Notes: a model not told the origin generated them from the letters alone. A DNA stretch of 64,000 nucleotides from Margaritifera margaritifera (GCA_029931535.1 JAQPZY010001129.1:744001-808000), one strand, 5' to 3'; counted from the stretch's first letter, positions 1 through 12,295 are shown. Numbers and translations are program-made.

Positions 1-2267
1 TCAGAAAGAACATTCTAGCCCCATAAATTAAATGGTCATTCGATTACAGAACACATGCAGTCAGAATTGAACTAGTTTAAAGTTGTGTATATTCAGCCTC
101 ATGAATGTGCCATTACTGCTTAAGGACTAAACACGTGGTTTGCATTGCAGTGTAAATTCAGTGTTTTCTGTTTGTTTGCTTGTTTTTCTTAAATACAAGC
201 GGTTGTCAATTTAGAATTTAATCGTCCATATCTCAGAGGATTACCTTTTTTTGGAACAAGTGGATAAATTTATGATGTTCATGAGAAGTTCAACAAGGTG
301 TGCCTCTCGTTAAGTCAGTGCGTAAGTCTGTTCAGATTTCTTTGAATAAAGTAACAGCGTAAAATTATTGCAAAAGAAGTTGATCAACCTTTTCTAAATA
401 TACATGTACTGAATATACAAGACTTTTCGAAATTTTTGTTTTATTGTCCAAATATATGATTGAAATAAAAATGATAAATTCTTCAAATGGTATCTGGTTG
501 TAAGTAACTGTTGACGTCACAGTCTTTCCATGGGTGGTCTTCATTCATTGGCTGTTCAAATGTCAATCAGTAATGTCAACTAGCCCCTCCACGGTGGAGT
601 TACCATCGGTGTGCCTGCCCAGGCGTGGTGGTGATTTGTAGGTATTTATCCCTACACCGTGGAGCAAAAGTGAAGGGGATTAAGTTCTCCACTGTGAAGC
701 ATGGGATTTCAAAAAATCGTGTGAGCTGTGCTGTATATTGTTGTAAGATTAAGTATTTCTAATAAATATACAAATTACAAAAAAACTGTCAGATTTACGG
801 TAATACACAATACTGTATGCTTAGAACAATTTGCTGACTTGAACATACAGAGGTGGGAGTCCTAGTGAAAGGATCCTCTAATATGAACTAAAAGAAAACA
901 TTAAAAAAGCACCTTGCTTACCACCATCCTTATATGAATCTGGTCTGAAAGCTACTTGAGGTTTCTGGGTGTATCTGTATACCACTTCTGTCCCTCACAT
1001 CTCATTAGTTATATGGTCTCTCCAATGGAAAAATTATTTTCTAGTCACAGAAACAATTTTTCCAGGATGCAAATGAAAATGTTCATGTCAAGCCACCCAA
1101 AACAACATATGAACAAAACCTAACCAAGTTAGGTACCGGTACATCTTATTGGAGAAACCAAAATAACGCAATTTAACAAGTCATGAATCACAAAAGTGAA
1201 AAATAGTGCCCTACACTGGTCCGTTTATACTAGTAAATGCCAAGATGCTAAAATGCAGATAAAATAATCTTTATGAATGAAAAAGTTTATGTTAAAAAAA
1301 GTAACAAATCCTGAGAATACTTATTATCTCAGAGTACCAGATGAATTTACCTCTGTCTGAGCAGCTACCACTGGGCCCACAGGATAAGAGCTCTGTCACT
1401 CGAAATATCTCTTAGGTAGAAATTGATAAATGAATCTAGGGACCTCCAATATGAGGCTCTCAAACTTTGTCCAGGGGAACCGGGAACCTGTTTAAGACAA
1501 GTCCATGATGAAGACCATTTGCAACTTCAAGGTCAATTCTACAGATCATACCTCAAATGTATACAGATACCGGTAGCCGCTATTTGGACCATGTCACCTA
1601 TTTACAAAAAAAAGATTCAAACTATTTTTTCATTTGCAACATCTTGGTAAATCCTACGATCAATTCCAGTTGTAGAAATAGCTGCGTTAGTCTGAATAGA
1701 TTGTGGTTTCTTTTCTTGCAAAGACATTTCTAGTGAACCAAAATAAATGATTTTTCTGTAAATACTACACCAACATACATATGAGGCATACTTGTGTCTT
1801 GCAGAAATAGCAGAGGTGGTCTAAATGGATGAAGACAAGGCTTTCACTTCATAGGCATTAACTCTTTTCATTCTCAAATCATTCTCAACATGCAAGAATA
1901 GACAGTCTGGACTGCATTCACAATCCAGCATGAAATGGCAGAAACCGAGATCCCTCATACCAAATTCTCTAAATATGAGATGAAAAGTCATCTACACTTT
2001 CTCCTGAGCTCTTAGTTTGTGAGAGATATCTTTTCAAGGCTCAAACTGAACAGAGATTCCTGCCCATTAAATCTTTCCATACTCTGCTGGAATGTTAAGA
2101 GAGTTTAATAGGTGTGGAAGCTACTGATGGCATATGGATCTTAGCCAGGAATCCCTGATAAGAGTGCAGAGAAACTTCAGTTCCATCAGAGGCAAACTGG
2201 ATGACTGCTTCATCATCAGACACAGCGTGAATTTCACTCCTCTGTATGCCTGATGCCATGGCAACCA
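1..2267. other. Unassigned non-coding sequence
   Basis: I see no gene, transposon protein or clear tandem repeat here. The sequence is AT-rich with scattered stop codons in all frames. A near-palindrome (CTCCACGGTGGAG) lies at 587-599 and a related motif at 652-664, perhaps a decayed inverted-repeat element. The short open frame at 1423-1650 has no family resemblance I can name. Confidence 0.5.
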
Positions 2268-3813
2268 AAACAAGAGTCCCTTGAAGTGACTTATGCTCTA
2301 CTGACTGAAAAGAATTTCCAGGAATTCAACATAAGACCATATTTTCCTTTTAACTGGAGAGTGTTGAAACTATCTTTGATATTCTTCAGCGATAACAAGA
2401 TTTTCAAAATTAGCTGCTGTGGTGGACATATTGGATTTGAAATTGGCACCATTTTCATTTAGGACCAACAAGGCATCATAAGAAGTCTTCTGGTGGAAAC
2501 CACATTTTGATATGACTTTCCATTTTGGGGGAGCAACGATATCAAGATTTTCAAGATGGATGCCATGGTGGCCATATTTGATATCAGATTGGCACCATTT
2601 CTATTTAGTACTAACTAAACATCATAAAAAGTCTTTTGATGAAAGCAATGCCGATAAGACCAGCCATCTAGGAGAAGTAGTGATAACAAAATGTTTAAGA
2701 TGGCCATTGTAGCAGTCATATTAGAAGTCGGATCAGTACTATTTTCATTTACGACCAACGAGATATCATAAGAAATCTTTCAGTATAAACCCCATGCTGA
2801 TATAACCGTTCATTCAGGAGAAATAGTGATAACAAGATTTTCAAGATGGCCACTGTTGCAGGCATTTTGAATGTCTGGATGGCACCATTAGGACCAACTA
2901 GACATTAAAAGAAGTTGTTTAGTAAAAACCCCATGTTCATACAACCATCCATTCTGGAGAAGTGATAACAATATTTTTAAGATGGCCATTTTTGTGGCCA
3001 TATTGGACATTAGATCGACACCATTTTCATTATGGACCAACTATATATCATAAGAAGTCTTCAGGTGAAAACCCCATGGCAACATTACTTTTGATTCAGG
3101 AGAAAACCCCATGGCAACATTACTTTTCATTCAGGAGGATTAGCAATAACAAGATTTTCAAGATGGCCACTGTGACAGCCATATTGGATATCAGATTGGC
3201 ACCATTTTCAATTAGGACCAACCAGACATCATAAGTAGTCTTTCAGTGAAAATCCAATGTTGTTATGACCATCCAATCAGGAAAAGCAGTGATAAGATTT
3301 TCAAGATGGCAGCTCTGGTCGCCATACTGGATGACAGATCAGCTCCATTTTCATTTAGGACCAACTAAATATAGCAAGAAGTCTTGTGGTGAAAACTCAA
3401 TGTCAATATGACTTTCCATTCAGGAGGAGTTACGATAGGAAGATTATCAAGATGGCTGCTGTGGCAGCCATATTGGACATTAGATCGCCCCCATTTTCAT
3501 TTAGGACCAACCAGACATCATAAAAAGTCTTTTAGTGAGAACCCCATGTTGATATGACCATCCATTTAGGAGGTGTAGCAATAACAAGATTTTCATGATG
3601 GCTACTGTGGCATCCATATTGGATATCCGAGCAGCACCATTTTTATTTAGGACAAACTAGACCATGAGATGAATGTGTGTGTAAAGTTTCATGGCAATCC
3701 TCCAAGTAGTTTAGGAGTAGTAGCAATAACAAACTTGTGCAAACAGACAGATGGATGATGGACAACAAACCATCCCATAAGCTCTTCTGGTTTATGACCA
3801 GTTGAGCTAAAAA
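2268..3813 (+). mobile_element. Tandem-core (pearl-like) element, copy A1
   Basis: The element has three parts. A unique head of about 130 bp begins near CAACAAGAGTCCC. The core has about nine diverged units of roughly 145 bp, each carrying a motif close to AAGATTTTCAAGATGGCC (near 2543, 2838, 3154, 3297, 3442, 3587). The tail holds an ACAG-rich stretch near 3744 and ends in an imperfect hairpin at 3780-3807 (AGCTC...GAGCT). A second copy with the same head, core and tail lies at 61382-62843 in the same orientation. This head-core-tail plan matches what is known of pearl/CvE elements of bivalves; the assignment is by architecture, not by sequence search. No coding capacity is visible. Confidence 0.75.
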
Positions 3814-4439
3814 CTGCCTTATAAGAAAGGTCTCATAGTCATGGTCCATTGGCTCAAAGGGATGTTTAATTAGGGCCCTTACAACCATGGAAAAGCATCA
3901 CTTGGGAACAAACTTTTATGTTCAGGTTCTAGTTCAAAACTGCAAACAAATGTCAGACAAAGTTTTGTCTGATGAGATTTCGAGACCCAGCTGAGTCTCC
4001 AGTATGATAGCAATTGCTCAATGGTAACCTTTAATTGTGCTAGGGTCAAGTTCCTTTACTTGAAGAAGAAAAAACAAAAGGATGGAGGGGATCCAAGTGT
4101 CATTTGTTACACCGATCCACCCATAAATTCCATTTGGACTCACAGACGAAGATCATCATACAGTATAGACCCTCTGGGCAGCTGACTGAAAAGCCTGCTT
4201 CCTTCAGAGATTGCTTGACAATCTCCATGCATGTAGATAGAATATGTTTGGATTTTCATGTGGAATTTGGGACTGAGGCTGAGTCAGCAGATATCAACCG
4301 ACAGGGAGAGTCAGAGCTGGTGCAACCATCAGTTCCAGTCAGAGTGGAAATCATAGGTGGACTAGCCAACATAGTGCAATCAAGTTCATTTTACAAAATT
4401 CTCTGTCAGCACTTTGTTGAACACTTTGTGAATCAGTGG
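3814..4439. other. Unassigned sequence, includes an open frame of unknown status
   Basis: This lies between the A1 element and the DIRS relic. A plus-strand open frame covers 4104-4484 (126 codons) but shows no recognisable domain. It runs head-on into the minus-strand DIRS relic, so it may belong to another decayed element or be chance. Confidence 0.4.
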
Positions 4440-6815
4440 TACCAGACAAAATGCCTATTCCCACAGACCATCCCACTTTACTGATGGTACATCCACTGCC
4501 CAAGCAAGAAGAGGTTCTGGAATTTTGGACACAAAAACTGGAGAGCAACTAGTCAGTCTTGTGGCAAATAAAAACCTGAACATGCTGTTCAGAGTGCCTG
4601 CATGAAGGGTCCATTCTGTATGGATTATCAAAGGGAATGGCCTGAAACTGGTATACCTTTCCTTCAAAAAGAAATCTTAGGTATTTCTGTGACTGTTTGT
4701 TCATGGGGGAAAAAAAGACAAGTGTCCACTAAGTCTAAAGATACTGATGAGAGGATTGAATCTACTGTCTTCATTTTGAATGATGGCATGTGGATGAACA
4801 AGTTGAGAGTAGATAGGTCTATGATGAGACACCAACCTCTGTTCCCTGTGGGAACAAGAAACAGTCCACTGTAAAAACTGGGATTCTATGGGACTATTTG
4901 GCAAACTACCCCTTTTGACAGCAGCTATTGCACTACCTCTCATAAGATCCCTCTCCTCATGAAATCTTTGAAAGTAGAATCCATGATAGTAATCACTAAT
5001 AAAGGATGAAGGTCCATTTTGAACTCTATTCTGTACCACTCCAAATTACTGACCAGACCTGAACGTTGGTTGTTAGGGCATCCCACTGAATATAAAAAGT
5101 AGCAGGTCTCCATCCCACTGGAATCTCTGGAACAGGGGCTGCTGATTGGTGTTCTGCGGCAAAAGGCAACCATTTTTTTTACATTTAAGGCAGCAAAGAA
5201 AAAAAACAACATCAGAGCAGGACTCCTGATCGGGTTCCTGGTTTCTCCTCCTTTGCTTTTGAAGTCTTCCAGGTCCTATGCTGCCCTCTGCCTCTTCCAA
5301 TGGAATAAGGTGGGGTTAGAGTATCTAGGTTTGTACATTGTGATTGAAAATGCCTAATTTTCCCTTGGAATTCTGGCAAGTTGGACTGTACAAACTTTTG
5401 CCATTTACGTCGGGCAGCCCCTGACAGACTGTTGGTAAAATTGTCTTGGAGGCTGAGTATGTGTGCCATCCCAGCACAAATGCCAAGGTTTCCTTCTCTT
5501 TTATATAGTCAGCTACAACTTCAGAAAACCAATGTCCAAATAGAGTGGCTTCTTTGATGGGTTGCACCCATAAACCTCTGTCTCCTTCTTAAGAAGATCC
5601 ACTCCTGGTAGGTAGGCATATCTCCTGACAAGGAGGGGGTCTGCTGCTAACCTAACAAATGATTCAGCTGCATGCTGATGATATGTGGCCATCATTTGTG
5701 AAATACTTTTCAGCTCTTTGACAGATTCCTGGGTACTCTGACCCTCATTAGGAATAGCAGATGAGACCACAAGATATATATCAGCATGTGAAGACATTTG
5801 GGTTGGCTCTCATTTGTGCCAGGGCTTTCCAATCTTCCAAGGCCTTAATTTGCACTTTAGCAGATGAAGATTAGATACCATTGAATGAATTTGAAAAATG
5901 CTAAAAGTGTGGATCCACATGGGGAAGGCAAGAAGAAAGGGCATGGGTAAAGGACCTGGAAGATGATTCTTTAAACCACCTACCAGGATACGAAATAGTT
6001 GGAACTTTCCCTACCCATCATAGCCCTTGGGTACTCAGGGATAGAACCAACCATTTGAAATACTGATTTCCCCTGGATAGACTGATAACCTCTTGAAAGA
6101 GCTGAATAAATAAGACCTGTCTGTTGAAAAACTAGATCAAAGGTTGATTCCTTGGGACATGAAAGCACTCACTTTCAAATGACTCCCATCCTAGTGTAAG
6201 ACAAGGGAGGTGGGCATGTAAGGGACAAGTATCCTCCCCGAATATAGATTTGATTTCTTTTCTCTTGAAAGGTGGCACTCCCTTCTAAATCTTTTTCGGA
6301 AAGGTCCATGCTTACTTCTACTTCTATTCTATTTCTTCCACCTCATTGAAATCTGAAACGGAGTCTCGTATTTCTAATACATAATCTTCTTCTGGGTTCG
6401 TTTGCTGGACGTCAGGTGAAAGGCAACCGTCATCTCATGGTGCCGTAACTAGCAAAACATCTTTCTTCCTTTTGAGCTCTCTTGAGCACTGACTGGAGTG
6501 TCTTTGGACTGATTAGTGCCCAACTCTCAGTGAGGAAGTGCGAAAAACAAGATGTTAGCTCATCTAATATGGGTTTAACTTACTGAGTCATTAAAATGTC
6601 TAGTTGTCCTGCAATAATACAGTCAAGATCTAACTGGCTTTGAGAGGTCTCTAGTTTGCAAGGCTCATGAACGCCCAAACCTGTTGGGCCCCCTTTGCAC
6701 CTTCCCCTCTCTTGCCCTTTAGAAACAATCTTGGTATCTAGGTGGCAAATCCAACGGAAATGGATGGGTAGGAAGGGGAAACCTAGGCACAGATTGAGGC
6801 TGATAAAGGCCACTC
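4440..6815 (-). pseudogene. DIRS-type retrotransposon relic, copy 1 (gag-like and RT pieces)
   Basis: Read on the minus strand, this is a decayed DIRS element with frameshifts and stops. The 5' part (about 6813-5212) holds gag-like frames; one at 5797-5513 has the Ser-His-Ala-Asp start and Leu/Ala-rich helix seen in DIRS gag regions. Near 4860-4720 is a reverse-transcriptase segment reading LIIDLSTLNLFIHMPSFKMK, the palm motif of DIRS/Ty3-type RTs. It is followed near 4680-4635 by GKVYQFQAIPF, which matches the strand before the catalytic core. The catalytic YxDD box, intact RNase H and the tyrosine recombinase are not recognisable. It is more diverged than the copies at 46-49.7 kb and 53.4-57.1 kb. 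No terminal repeats were found. Confidence 0.65.
4470..4604 (+). pseudogene. Possible RNase H-like fragment
   Basis: Starting near 4481, one plus-strand frame reads FTDGTSTAQARRGSGILD and continues to a stop at 4604. The TDG...GSG spacing resembles the first two strands of a type I RNase H domain, where the first Asp is catalytic. No further RNase H motif follows, and the fragment overlaps the minus-strand DIRS relic, so it is either a small remnant of a plus-strand retroelement or coincidence. I give it low weight. Confidence 0.25.
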
Positions 6816-7494
6816 ATGTCCAGTCCTCTATGCCAAATGGATACATGAGGATTCTAGCTGGGGTATCTATAGTACTCTCAAGGGTAGCATGCTCTCCTAC
6901 ACACTCCTCAGGGCAGGGGATTTCAACAGTTTTGTATCCTGTGGCACCACTTGAGAAGTACCCACAATGTAGTCCCTTCTCTAGGTACTTGCATCAGTCA
7001 CTGCTAAGGACCCCCCGATTCTGAGATTCCAGTTTTAGAAATGTATTTCTCCTAACCTTCGGAATATTTTACTCATAGAATGTAAATTCTATGATTACTG
7101 CTTTGGAAAATTTAAGGAAGGATCCACGAGAAGACTCGAGTAAAATGATTGTTTTTACCTACCAGAAGTAGGGTTTCAGCCCTAATTTGCAAACCGATAT
7201 ATAAAAAAGATATGAACATATGCAGTAGCTTTAAATGGCACCTCAGCACGATAGTGGCTATATAGTGACAACAAATGGTAAAATTCAAAAAATGTAAAAA
7301 TGAAGAATAGCACAAAAAATTTAGGAAGATAAATTCTCATAATAAATGTATACATGAAACAAGATAAAACGTAAAGATGTTAAAATTCTGTAAAATGTAT
7401 ATAAAAATAAAAGATAAAGGTTACACATGTAAAATCCTTTAAGCATATGGTCATAATAAGGAACATATCATAGTGATAAGTCTAAATGCGCTGA
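6816..7494. other. Unassigned AT-rich sequence
   Basis: No gene, RNA or element boundary could be identified between the DIRS relic and the SINE. The part after 7020 is strongly AT-rich. Confidence 0.5.
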
Positions 7495-7700
7495 CCTTTC
7501 AGTGGCTCAGTGGTTAGTATGTTAGACTCATTACTAGATGGGTATGGGTTTAAATCCTGCCCAAACCAGGGCAGGTCAGCTACTGTGGTGTGTTCTGCGC
7601 AAAGCACTTTACTCCAGTTGCCTCAGCATGATATAGCCTTTCATGTTTTGATGTGCCAGCTAAAACAACCACTGGAGCTCTCCTCTCAGATTTTGGTGTG
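7495..7700 (+). mobile_element. tRNA-derived SINE
   Basis: The 5' part looks like a tRNA: an A box TGGCTCAGTGG near 7503, an anticodon-arm-like TTAGA...CTAGA stem with CAT in the loop, and a B box GGTTTAAATCC near 7549, one base from the consensus. A non-tRNA body of about 120 bp follows. The arm stems are imperfect and there is no sign of a functional tRNA, so a SINE is the best call. The copy at 58325 shares the same tRNA-like pattern. Confidence 0.65.
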
Positions 7701-8130
7701 AATACAATGAAATGATCAAAATCCAAGCTGAATGGAAAGAATTTAGTATTATTTGTAGGTCAAATGTTTGCCTGATTAGAAGTAAATGCATATCAAAAGT
7801 TCCAATTTTAATTTCAAGAATAATCATGGTGTAAAGTACCTACAGGTATTAACTCATTATCCCCTTGTAATGTAATCGAGCTATCACCCTTTGAGACTGA
7901 ATGGGGTTTAAGAAATAACAAATACGTATGTGAGTGACAATGAAAAAATGTATTATCCTCTCGTACCAATGACTGTAAAATAAAGAAACAGGACACTGAA
8001 ATAATTACAAGAGAACATAATATGAACCCAATGGAAAAAAAATGAAGAAGAACAAATAAATAATTATTTGGAATATTCAATACCACTGTGATATTGTCTT
8101 AGACAGTCAAATACTTTCGTGAGTCTTGTC
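7701..8130. other. Unassigned AT-rich sequence
   Basis: No coding or element signal was found. The minus-strand open frame at 7814-8086 is hydrophobic from base composition and lacks family resemblance. Confidence 0.5.
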
Positions 8131-8346
8131 TCTATAGTCAACCACTATACTGACATTTCTCTTTATAGTCAAACACTATACTGACATTTCTCTTTATAGT
8201 CAAACACTATACTGGCATTTCTCTTTATAGTCAAACACTATAATGACATTTCTCTTTATAGTCAAACACTATACTGACATTTCTCTTTATAGTCAAACAC
8301 TATAATGACATTTCTCTATATAGTCAAACACTGTAATGACATTTCT
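8131..8346. repeat. 31-bp minisatellite, 7 copies
   Basis: Seven head-to-tail copies of a 31-bp unit, containing CTTTATAGTCAAACACTATA, start at about 8131, 8161, 8192, 8223, 8254, 8285 and 8316. Copies differ by one to three bases. Each unit contains a short inverted repeat (TATAGT...ACTATA), so single strands could fold into serial small hairpins. Confidence 0.9.
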
Positions 8347-10479
8347 CATACATATGATCAATGTTTACTTGACACTTCATATGATGCTTTTGACCCGCTT
8401 TCCCAGCTTAGTCACTTTAACCACTCAGGCCTTCCATGCACACACACATTGGCACTTCTCCTGGCGGTCTTTCATCTCTCCTTACTACAACGGCCTCTAG
8501 CTACATCTAGTTAGCCCACACCTAGTTAGCTGAATACAAGAAAACAACTTTCCAAATAATCTGCTTTCTGACTATCACCCAGATTAATAACATCTGAGTG
8601 TTTCAATCAAACCACTATCAACATAATTAAAATATTTCCTTACGTACGACTTTCTGTAATATACGAATGACGTACCATTGATTGGCTAAAAATATGATAT
8701 GCCAAAATTCTAATATACATATATACATGCACAAACATCTTCAATATTAGTTATAATAACAACAAAAATGAACTACAAACAGTCGTACTGCATATATGCC
8801 CATATCCCTGTTAATAATCTGAACTGTACCATCTCTCGCAACCAAATTACATAAGCCATACACTCTTGGTGAATTAAACTAAAAGTATAGTAAAAACAAT
8901 GCAAGCCTATATTATAACATTGAACGTGTTTTGCAAAATTGAATATTAATTTGAACTAAAGAAAATGCAACTCACCCAACTTATTGGCTCGAACTAGGCA
9001 AAACACAATGGCAATCCCGCCCTGACCGCTAAACATACAAACAGTTTCCCTCTAATGGCTGTCCAAGTCAAGATCCCTAAGTAATATATAGTCGTGCGAG
9101 GTAACATGTATTACGCACGTGCCGTGCAAGCAATGTAGGTGTCATGCGCTTACAAGGAAAAGAGTACACGTACAAAAATACTATGGTGCGCCAAACACGT
9201 CACCTTAATAATACTGGAATCTATGGTGGTTTAGCTAAGCCATATCAGGTATTTCGTAACACCCCTACCCATGTAGAAACTTGTTGTACTTTACCTACCT
9301 AGTCTCCCGTGTGCCACAATAAAGTGATGCAGTTAACCTTGCATGTGCACTGGGTGCAGCAACTGAGTGAACTTGTTAGTACGTGTATAGCCCTTTATCC
9401 TGCATGATGATTTAATACAACACATACCATTAGTTTACTTTGCACCATAAACCATTTATGCATGCAATTCAACCAGTCACATTTTAGCTTACATAACACT
9501 GAGCAAGTTGAAAAGAAATGAATTAGATTTTTTTCACAGCATTTGTTATTGTGTTGAAGGTTGTATTTTATCTGTCGGAATCTGCAATGAATTTCACGGA
9601 ATTATATATGGATTAATGGATTATATATGACAAGAGGACCAATACTGGATACTCCAAAAGTAAATAATACATACATGTGAACCTTCCACCTGAGAGGGTT
9701 TTTCTCCTGAGATGAGGGGTGTCTCCCATCCTTCCATCACTCATTGAAATCTCCCACATACTCAAAATTATTTTTAAAATAAATTCTTAACAGAAATTTT
9801 TCCTTTTTTTTTCTTCTTTTTTTTCCACACTTTGCTTCCAATGTAGTATGTTTCCAGTAAAGACTTCCTGTGATCACGTGACTGTGAATTAGCTTACCTT
9901 CAAGCATAACACTTAAATTGCTAATTTGACAGACAATGATCTAACATGAATAATTGGATATACTATGTGTGATCAGTAGTAATTCAGAAAAGGTTAGAGA
10001 CATTAATGGATTATGATTGGAATACTAAAGAGCAAGCAGAGAAAAACAATTAACTTTACTTGGATTCTTTCTGCAGAGTCAGTTTGGCTTCAGATGTTCA
10101 GTGTTAAACTTTAAATTAAAGATTGTGGAGATGGATTATGCTATGTGTGATCAGAAGTGATTTGGAAAGGATTAAAGATGTTAATGGATTATGATTAGAT
10201 TAGTCATTAAAGAGCTCAAGTGGCATAAAGCAGGTCGGTTTGGTATTGGTATTTAAAATTTGTCTACATCTATAGCATGCATTTTCTCCCAATGCTAAAA
10301 CACCAAAATCTAAACAACCCAAATAGCACACAAAATTCAATAATGGATGGAAAGAGAAATTTCAGTGGTAGGAATTAACTTCAAAGGGACATGAATATGC
10401 ATTCTGCCATTCCTGTAAAGTCTACTTTAAGAAGAACTTCCCAAATTCGACCCACATAACACCAATCTTTAGAAGTTCT
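8347..10479. other. Unassigned sequence with a 175-bp duplication
   Basis: No gene was identified. Near 9957 and again near 10132 a similar segment begins (CTATGTGTGATCAG...AATGGATTATGATT...AAAGAGC), giving a diverged direct duplication with a period of about 175 bp. A T-rich tract lies at about 9800-9830. The stretch just upstream of the hAT fragment may be part of that element, but no termini were found. Confidence 0.45.
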
Positions 10480-10796
10480 AGCAGGCAGTCAGCAACCTGA
10501 ATCTACCTACAGGCTGGAAACAATTTATACTTCTTGTTGGACTTGGCAGAGTTGTACTAACATTACCACATTCTAATGCAGACAGTAAAAGTACATTTTC
10601 TATTCTGAGGAGAATTCAGGCTGACTCCAGAGGAAACCTAGATCTAGTAATGACACATCATCTCCTAAGTGTTGAGATCAACAATGCTGAGCCTGAGGAC
10701 TACCACAAGTATAATCCAGGCAATGATCTGCTAAGAAAGGCTAGAAATGCTTGTGCTACATATAAGGACAGTATGAAAGGCAACATGTTACTGTGA
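10480..10796 (+). pseudogene. hAT transposase C-terminal (dimerisation) fragment
   Basis: One plus-strand frame is open from about 10480 to the TGA at 10794-10796. It reads VVLTLPHSNADSKSTFSILR near 10551-10610, followed by RRIQADSRGNLDL. The PHSNAD...TFS...RRIQ pattern is the conserved core of the hAT dimerisation domain, which in intact transposases sits at the C-terminus. The catalytic RNase H-like DDE part and the BED finger are not recognisable upstream, so this is a fragment of a dead transposase. A related fragment at 63343-63520 reads PHSNADEKRSF. The open frame starts inside coding sequence; there is no supportable start codon. Confidence 0.8.
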
Positions 10797-10809
10797 AAAG
10801 ACTGATGTG

Positions 10810-10810
<1 letters not shown>

Positions 10811-10840
<30 letters not shown>

Positions 10841-10942
10841 CTTTATTTAAAGAGGGTGACAAACTTAGCTGAAGAACAAATCTACCTTGAGACCCCCATA
10901 CAAAGGAACTTTTATATATATATATATTTGTACATATATATT

Positions 10943-10977
<35 letters not shown>

Positions 10978-10988
10978 ACATATATATT

Positions 10989-11023
<35 letters not shown>

Positions 11024-11040
11024 AGACAAATACATATACA
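10811..11040. repeat. Microsatellite block (AAT)n then (TA)n
   Basis: An (AAT)n tract of about 28 bp at 10811-10838 is followed at 10913-11022 by TA-rich runs. Two copies of a roughly 60-bp block contain TTTGTACATATATATTTGTG. The long open frames on both strands here (Ile-Tyr repeats) are by-products of the repeat. Confidence 0.9.
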
Positions 11041-11165
11041 TAGCAGCATGCATATTCAACAATATATTCACTTTCTTTCCTTTCTCTCCCCCACACAGAA
11101 TCTCAGCATTACATATGAACCCACATAGCCTATATACATGCAATATGCAAAACAAATACAGTTGT

Positions 11166-11171
<6 letters not shown>

Positions 11172-11204
<33 letters not shown>
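11172..11204. repeat. (CT)n microsatellite
   Basis: A run of about 16 CT dinucleotides, just downstream of the LINE relic's 3' end on the opposite strand. Confidence 0.9.
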
Positions 11205-11205
<1 letters not shown>

Positions 11206-11221
11206 TCTATATATACTTTTT

Positions 11222-12295
11222 ATATATATTGATTTTGGAAGAAAGAAACAGAGTGGGCCTTTCTAATCTCTACTGGAATACTATTCCAGAGCAAAGTCTC
11301 AAGTATTGGAAACTTCTTTTGAATAATTCCTTATTTGGTTTATGAATTTTATACTGTTTGGTAGACATGGATCTCAGGTGGGGAGTGTTACCAGGTAGCC
11401 TATACTGGAATAGTGACTGTAAATAGACTGGAGCACTGTTATTGGATATCTTGTACATTAATTTAGCTTTTCTCAAATGGATTCGGTTTTTAATAGTAAT
11501 ATTTTTAACTTAACTAAGTTTTCCCAGTTTTCTGTTTGGTCTGATATTAGCCTGATTTCGCTTTTCTATGTTTTTATCATCTGAATTACCCCATACAATA
11601 CTACAGTAATCTAAATACGGTTGTTTGCAACTATTACAAGATAGTTTCCTGTGCATTTCTGTGAGAAAATGTCTTATCCTACTGAGAATCCATAAACTTG
11701 AATTCACTTTTTTAGTGATATATTTTATATGTTCAGTCCATGACAGATTATTATCAACAAAAACACCAAGTACACTATCATGACTGACCAATTGCAAATT
11801 TATATCCTTCTATATTAGACATATTCATCATAATCAAGATTTTTCTTTTATGCCATGTTGAGATAAGTAATATTTTAGTTTTACCAGTATTAACTACCAT
11901 GCCACTGCTTATGCACAAGCTGTCCAGTCTGTTTACGGAAGCCTTTAAAGAAATTTTCAATTCATTCTTTGTGTTTGGATGTCTGATAATCATGTGTCAT
12001 CTACATAGAAATCTGAAGATGAAATTGTGTCCCCCAATAAAAGGGGTAGGTCATTAATGAATAATATAAATAGTAATGGACCTAGAATTAAGCCTTGTGG
12101 GACTCCATATCTAATAGTTCCAGGTTCAGGCAGAACATCATTTATATAAACATGTTGTGGTTTCCCATTTAAGTATGAAGTAAACGATGTAATTGTGCTG
12201 TCATCATATTGGTAAATTTTCAGTTTGATCAAAAGGATTTCATGATCCACTGATGTGAGAAGATGTGCATATTTTAATTTAAAAAAAAGTAAATT
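11222..12295 (-). pseudogene. Non-LTR (LINE) reverse transcriptase relic
   Basis: Read on the minus strand, this is the C-terminal half of a LINE reverse transcriptase, broken by at least three frameshifts. In order: an RT motif A-like TSVDHEILL (near 12250); the motif B region GVPQGLILGPLLFILFIND (near 12140); the catalytic box FYVDDT (12008-11990); the thumb region with SWTEHIKYITKKVNSSLW (near 11740); the block YLDYCSIVWG; LMYKISNNSAPVYL (near 11450); and a C-terminal LWNSIPVEIRK ending in a stop near 11222. The order and motifs fit the Jockey/CR1/L2-like group; clade assignment would need a tree. The endonuclease and ORF1 are missing, as in a 5'-truncated insertion. Confidence 0.85.

Noticed and set aside
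2540..3610. YY1-like AAGATGGC sites repeated in the family A core as host enhancers
   Set aside because: The motif is simply part of a repeated transposable unit, usually AAGATGGCC(A/G) rather than the full consensus, with no sign of selection.
7495..7570. Functional tRNA gene
   Set aside because: A and B boxes are present but the arms do not pair well and a SINE body follows. The same applies to the Thr-like copies.
10788..11155. Open frames rich in Ile-Tyr on both strands
   Set aside because: Translations of (TA)n and related microsatellites.
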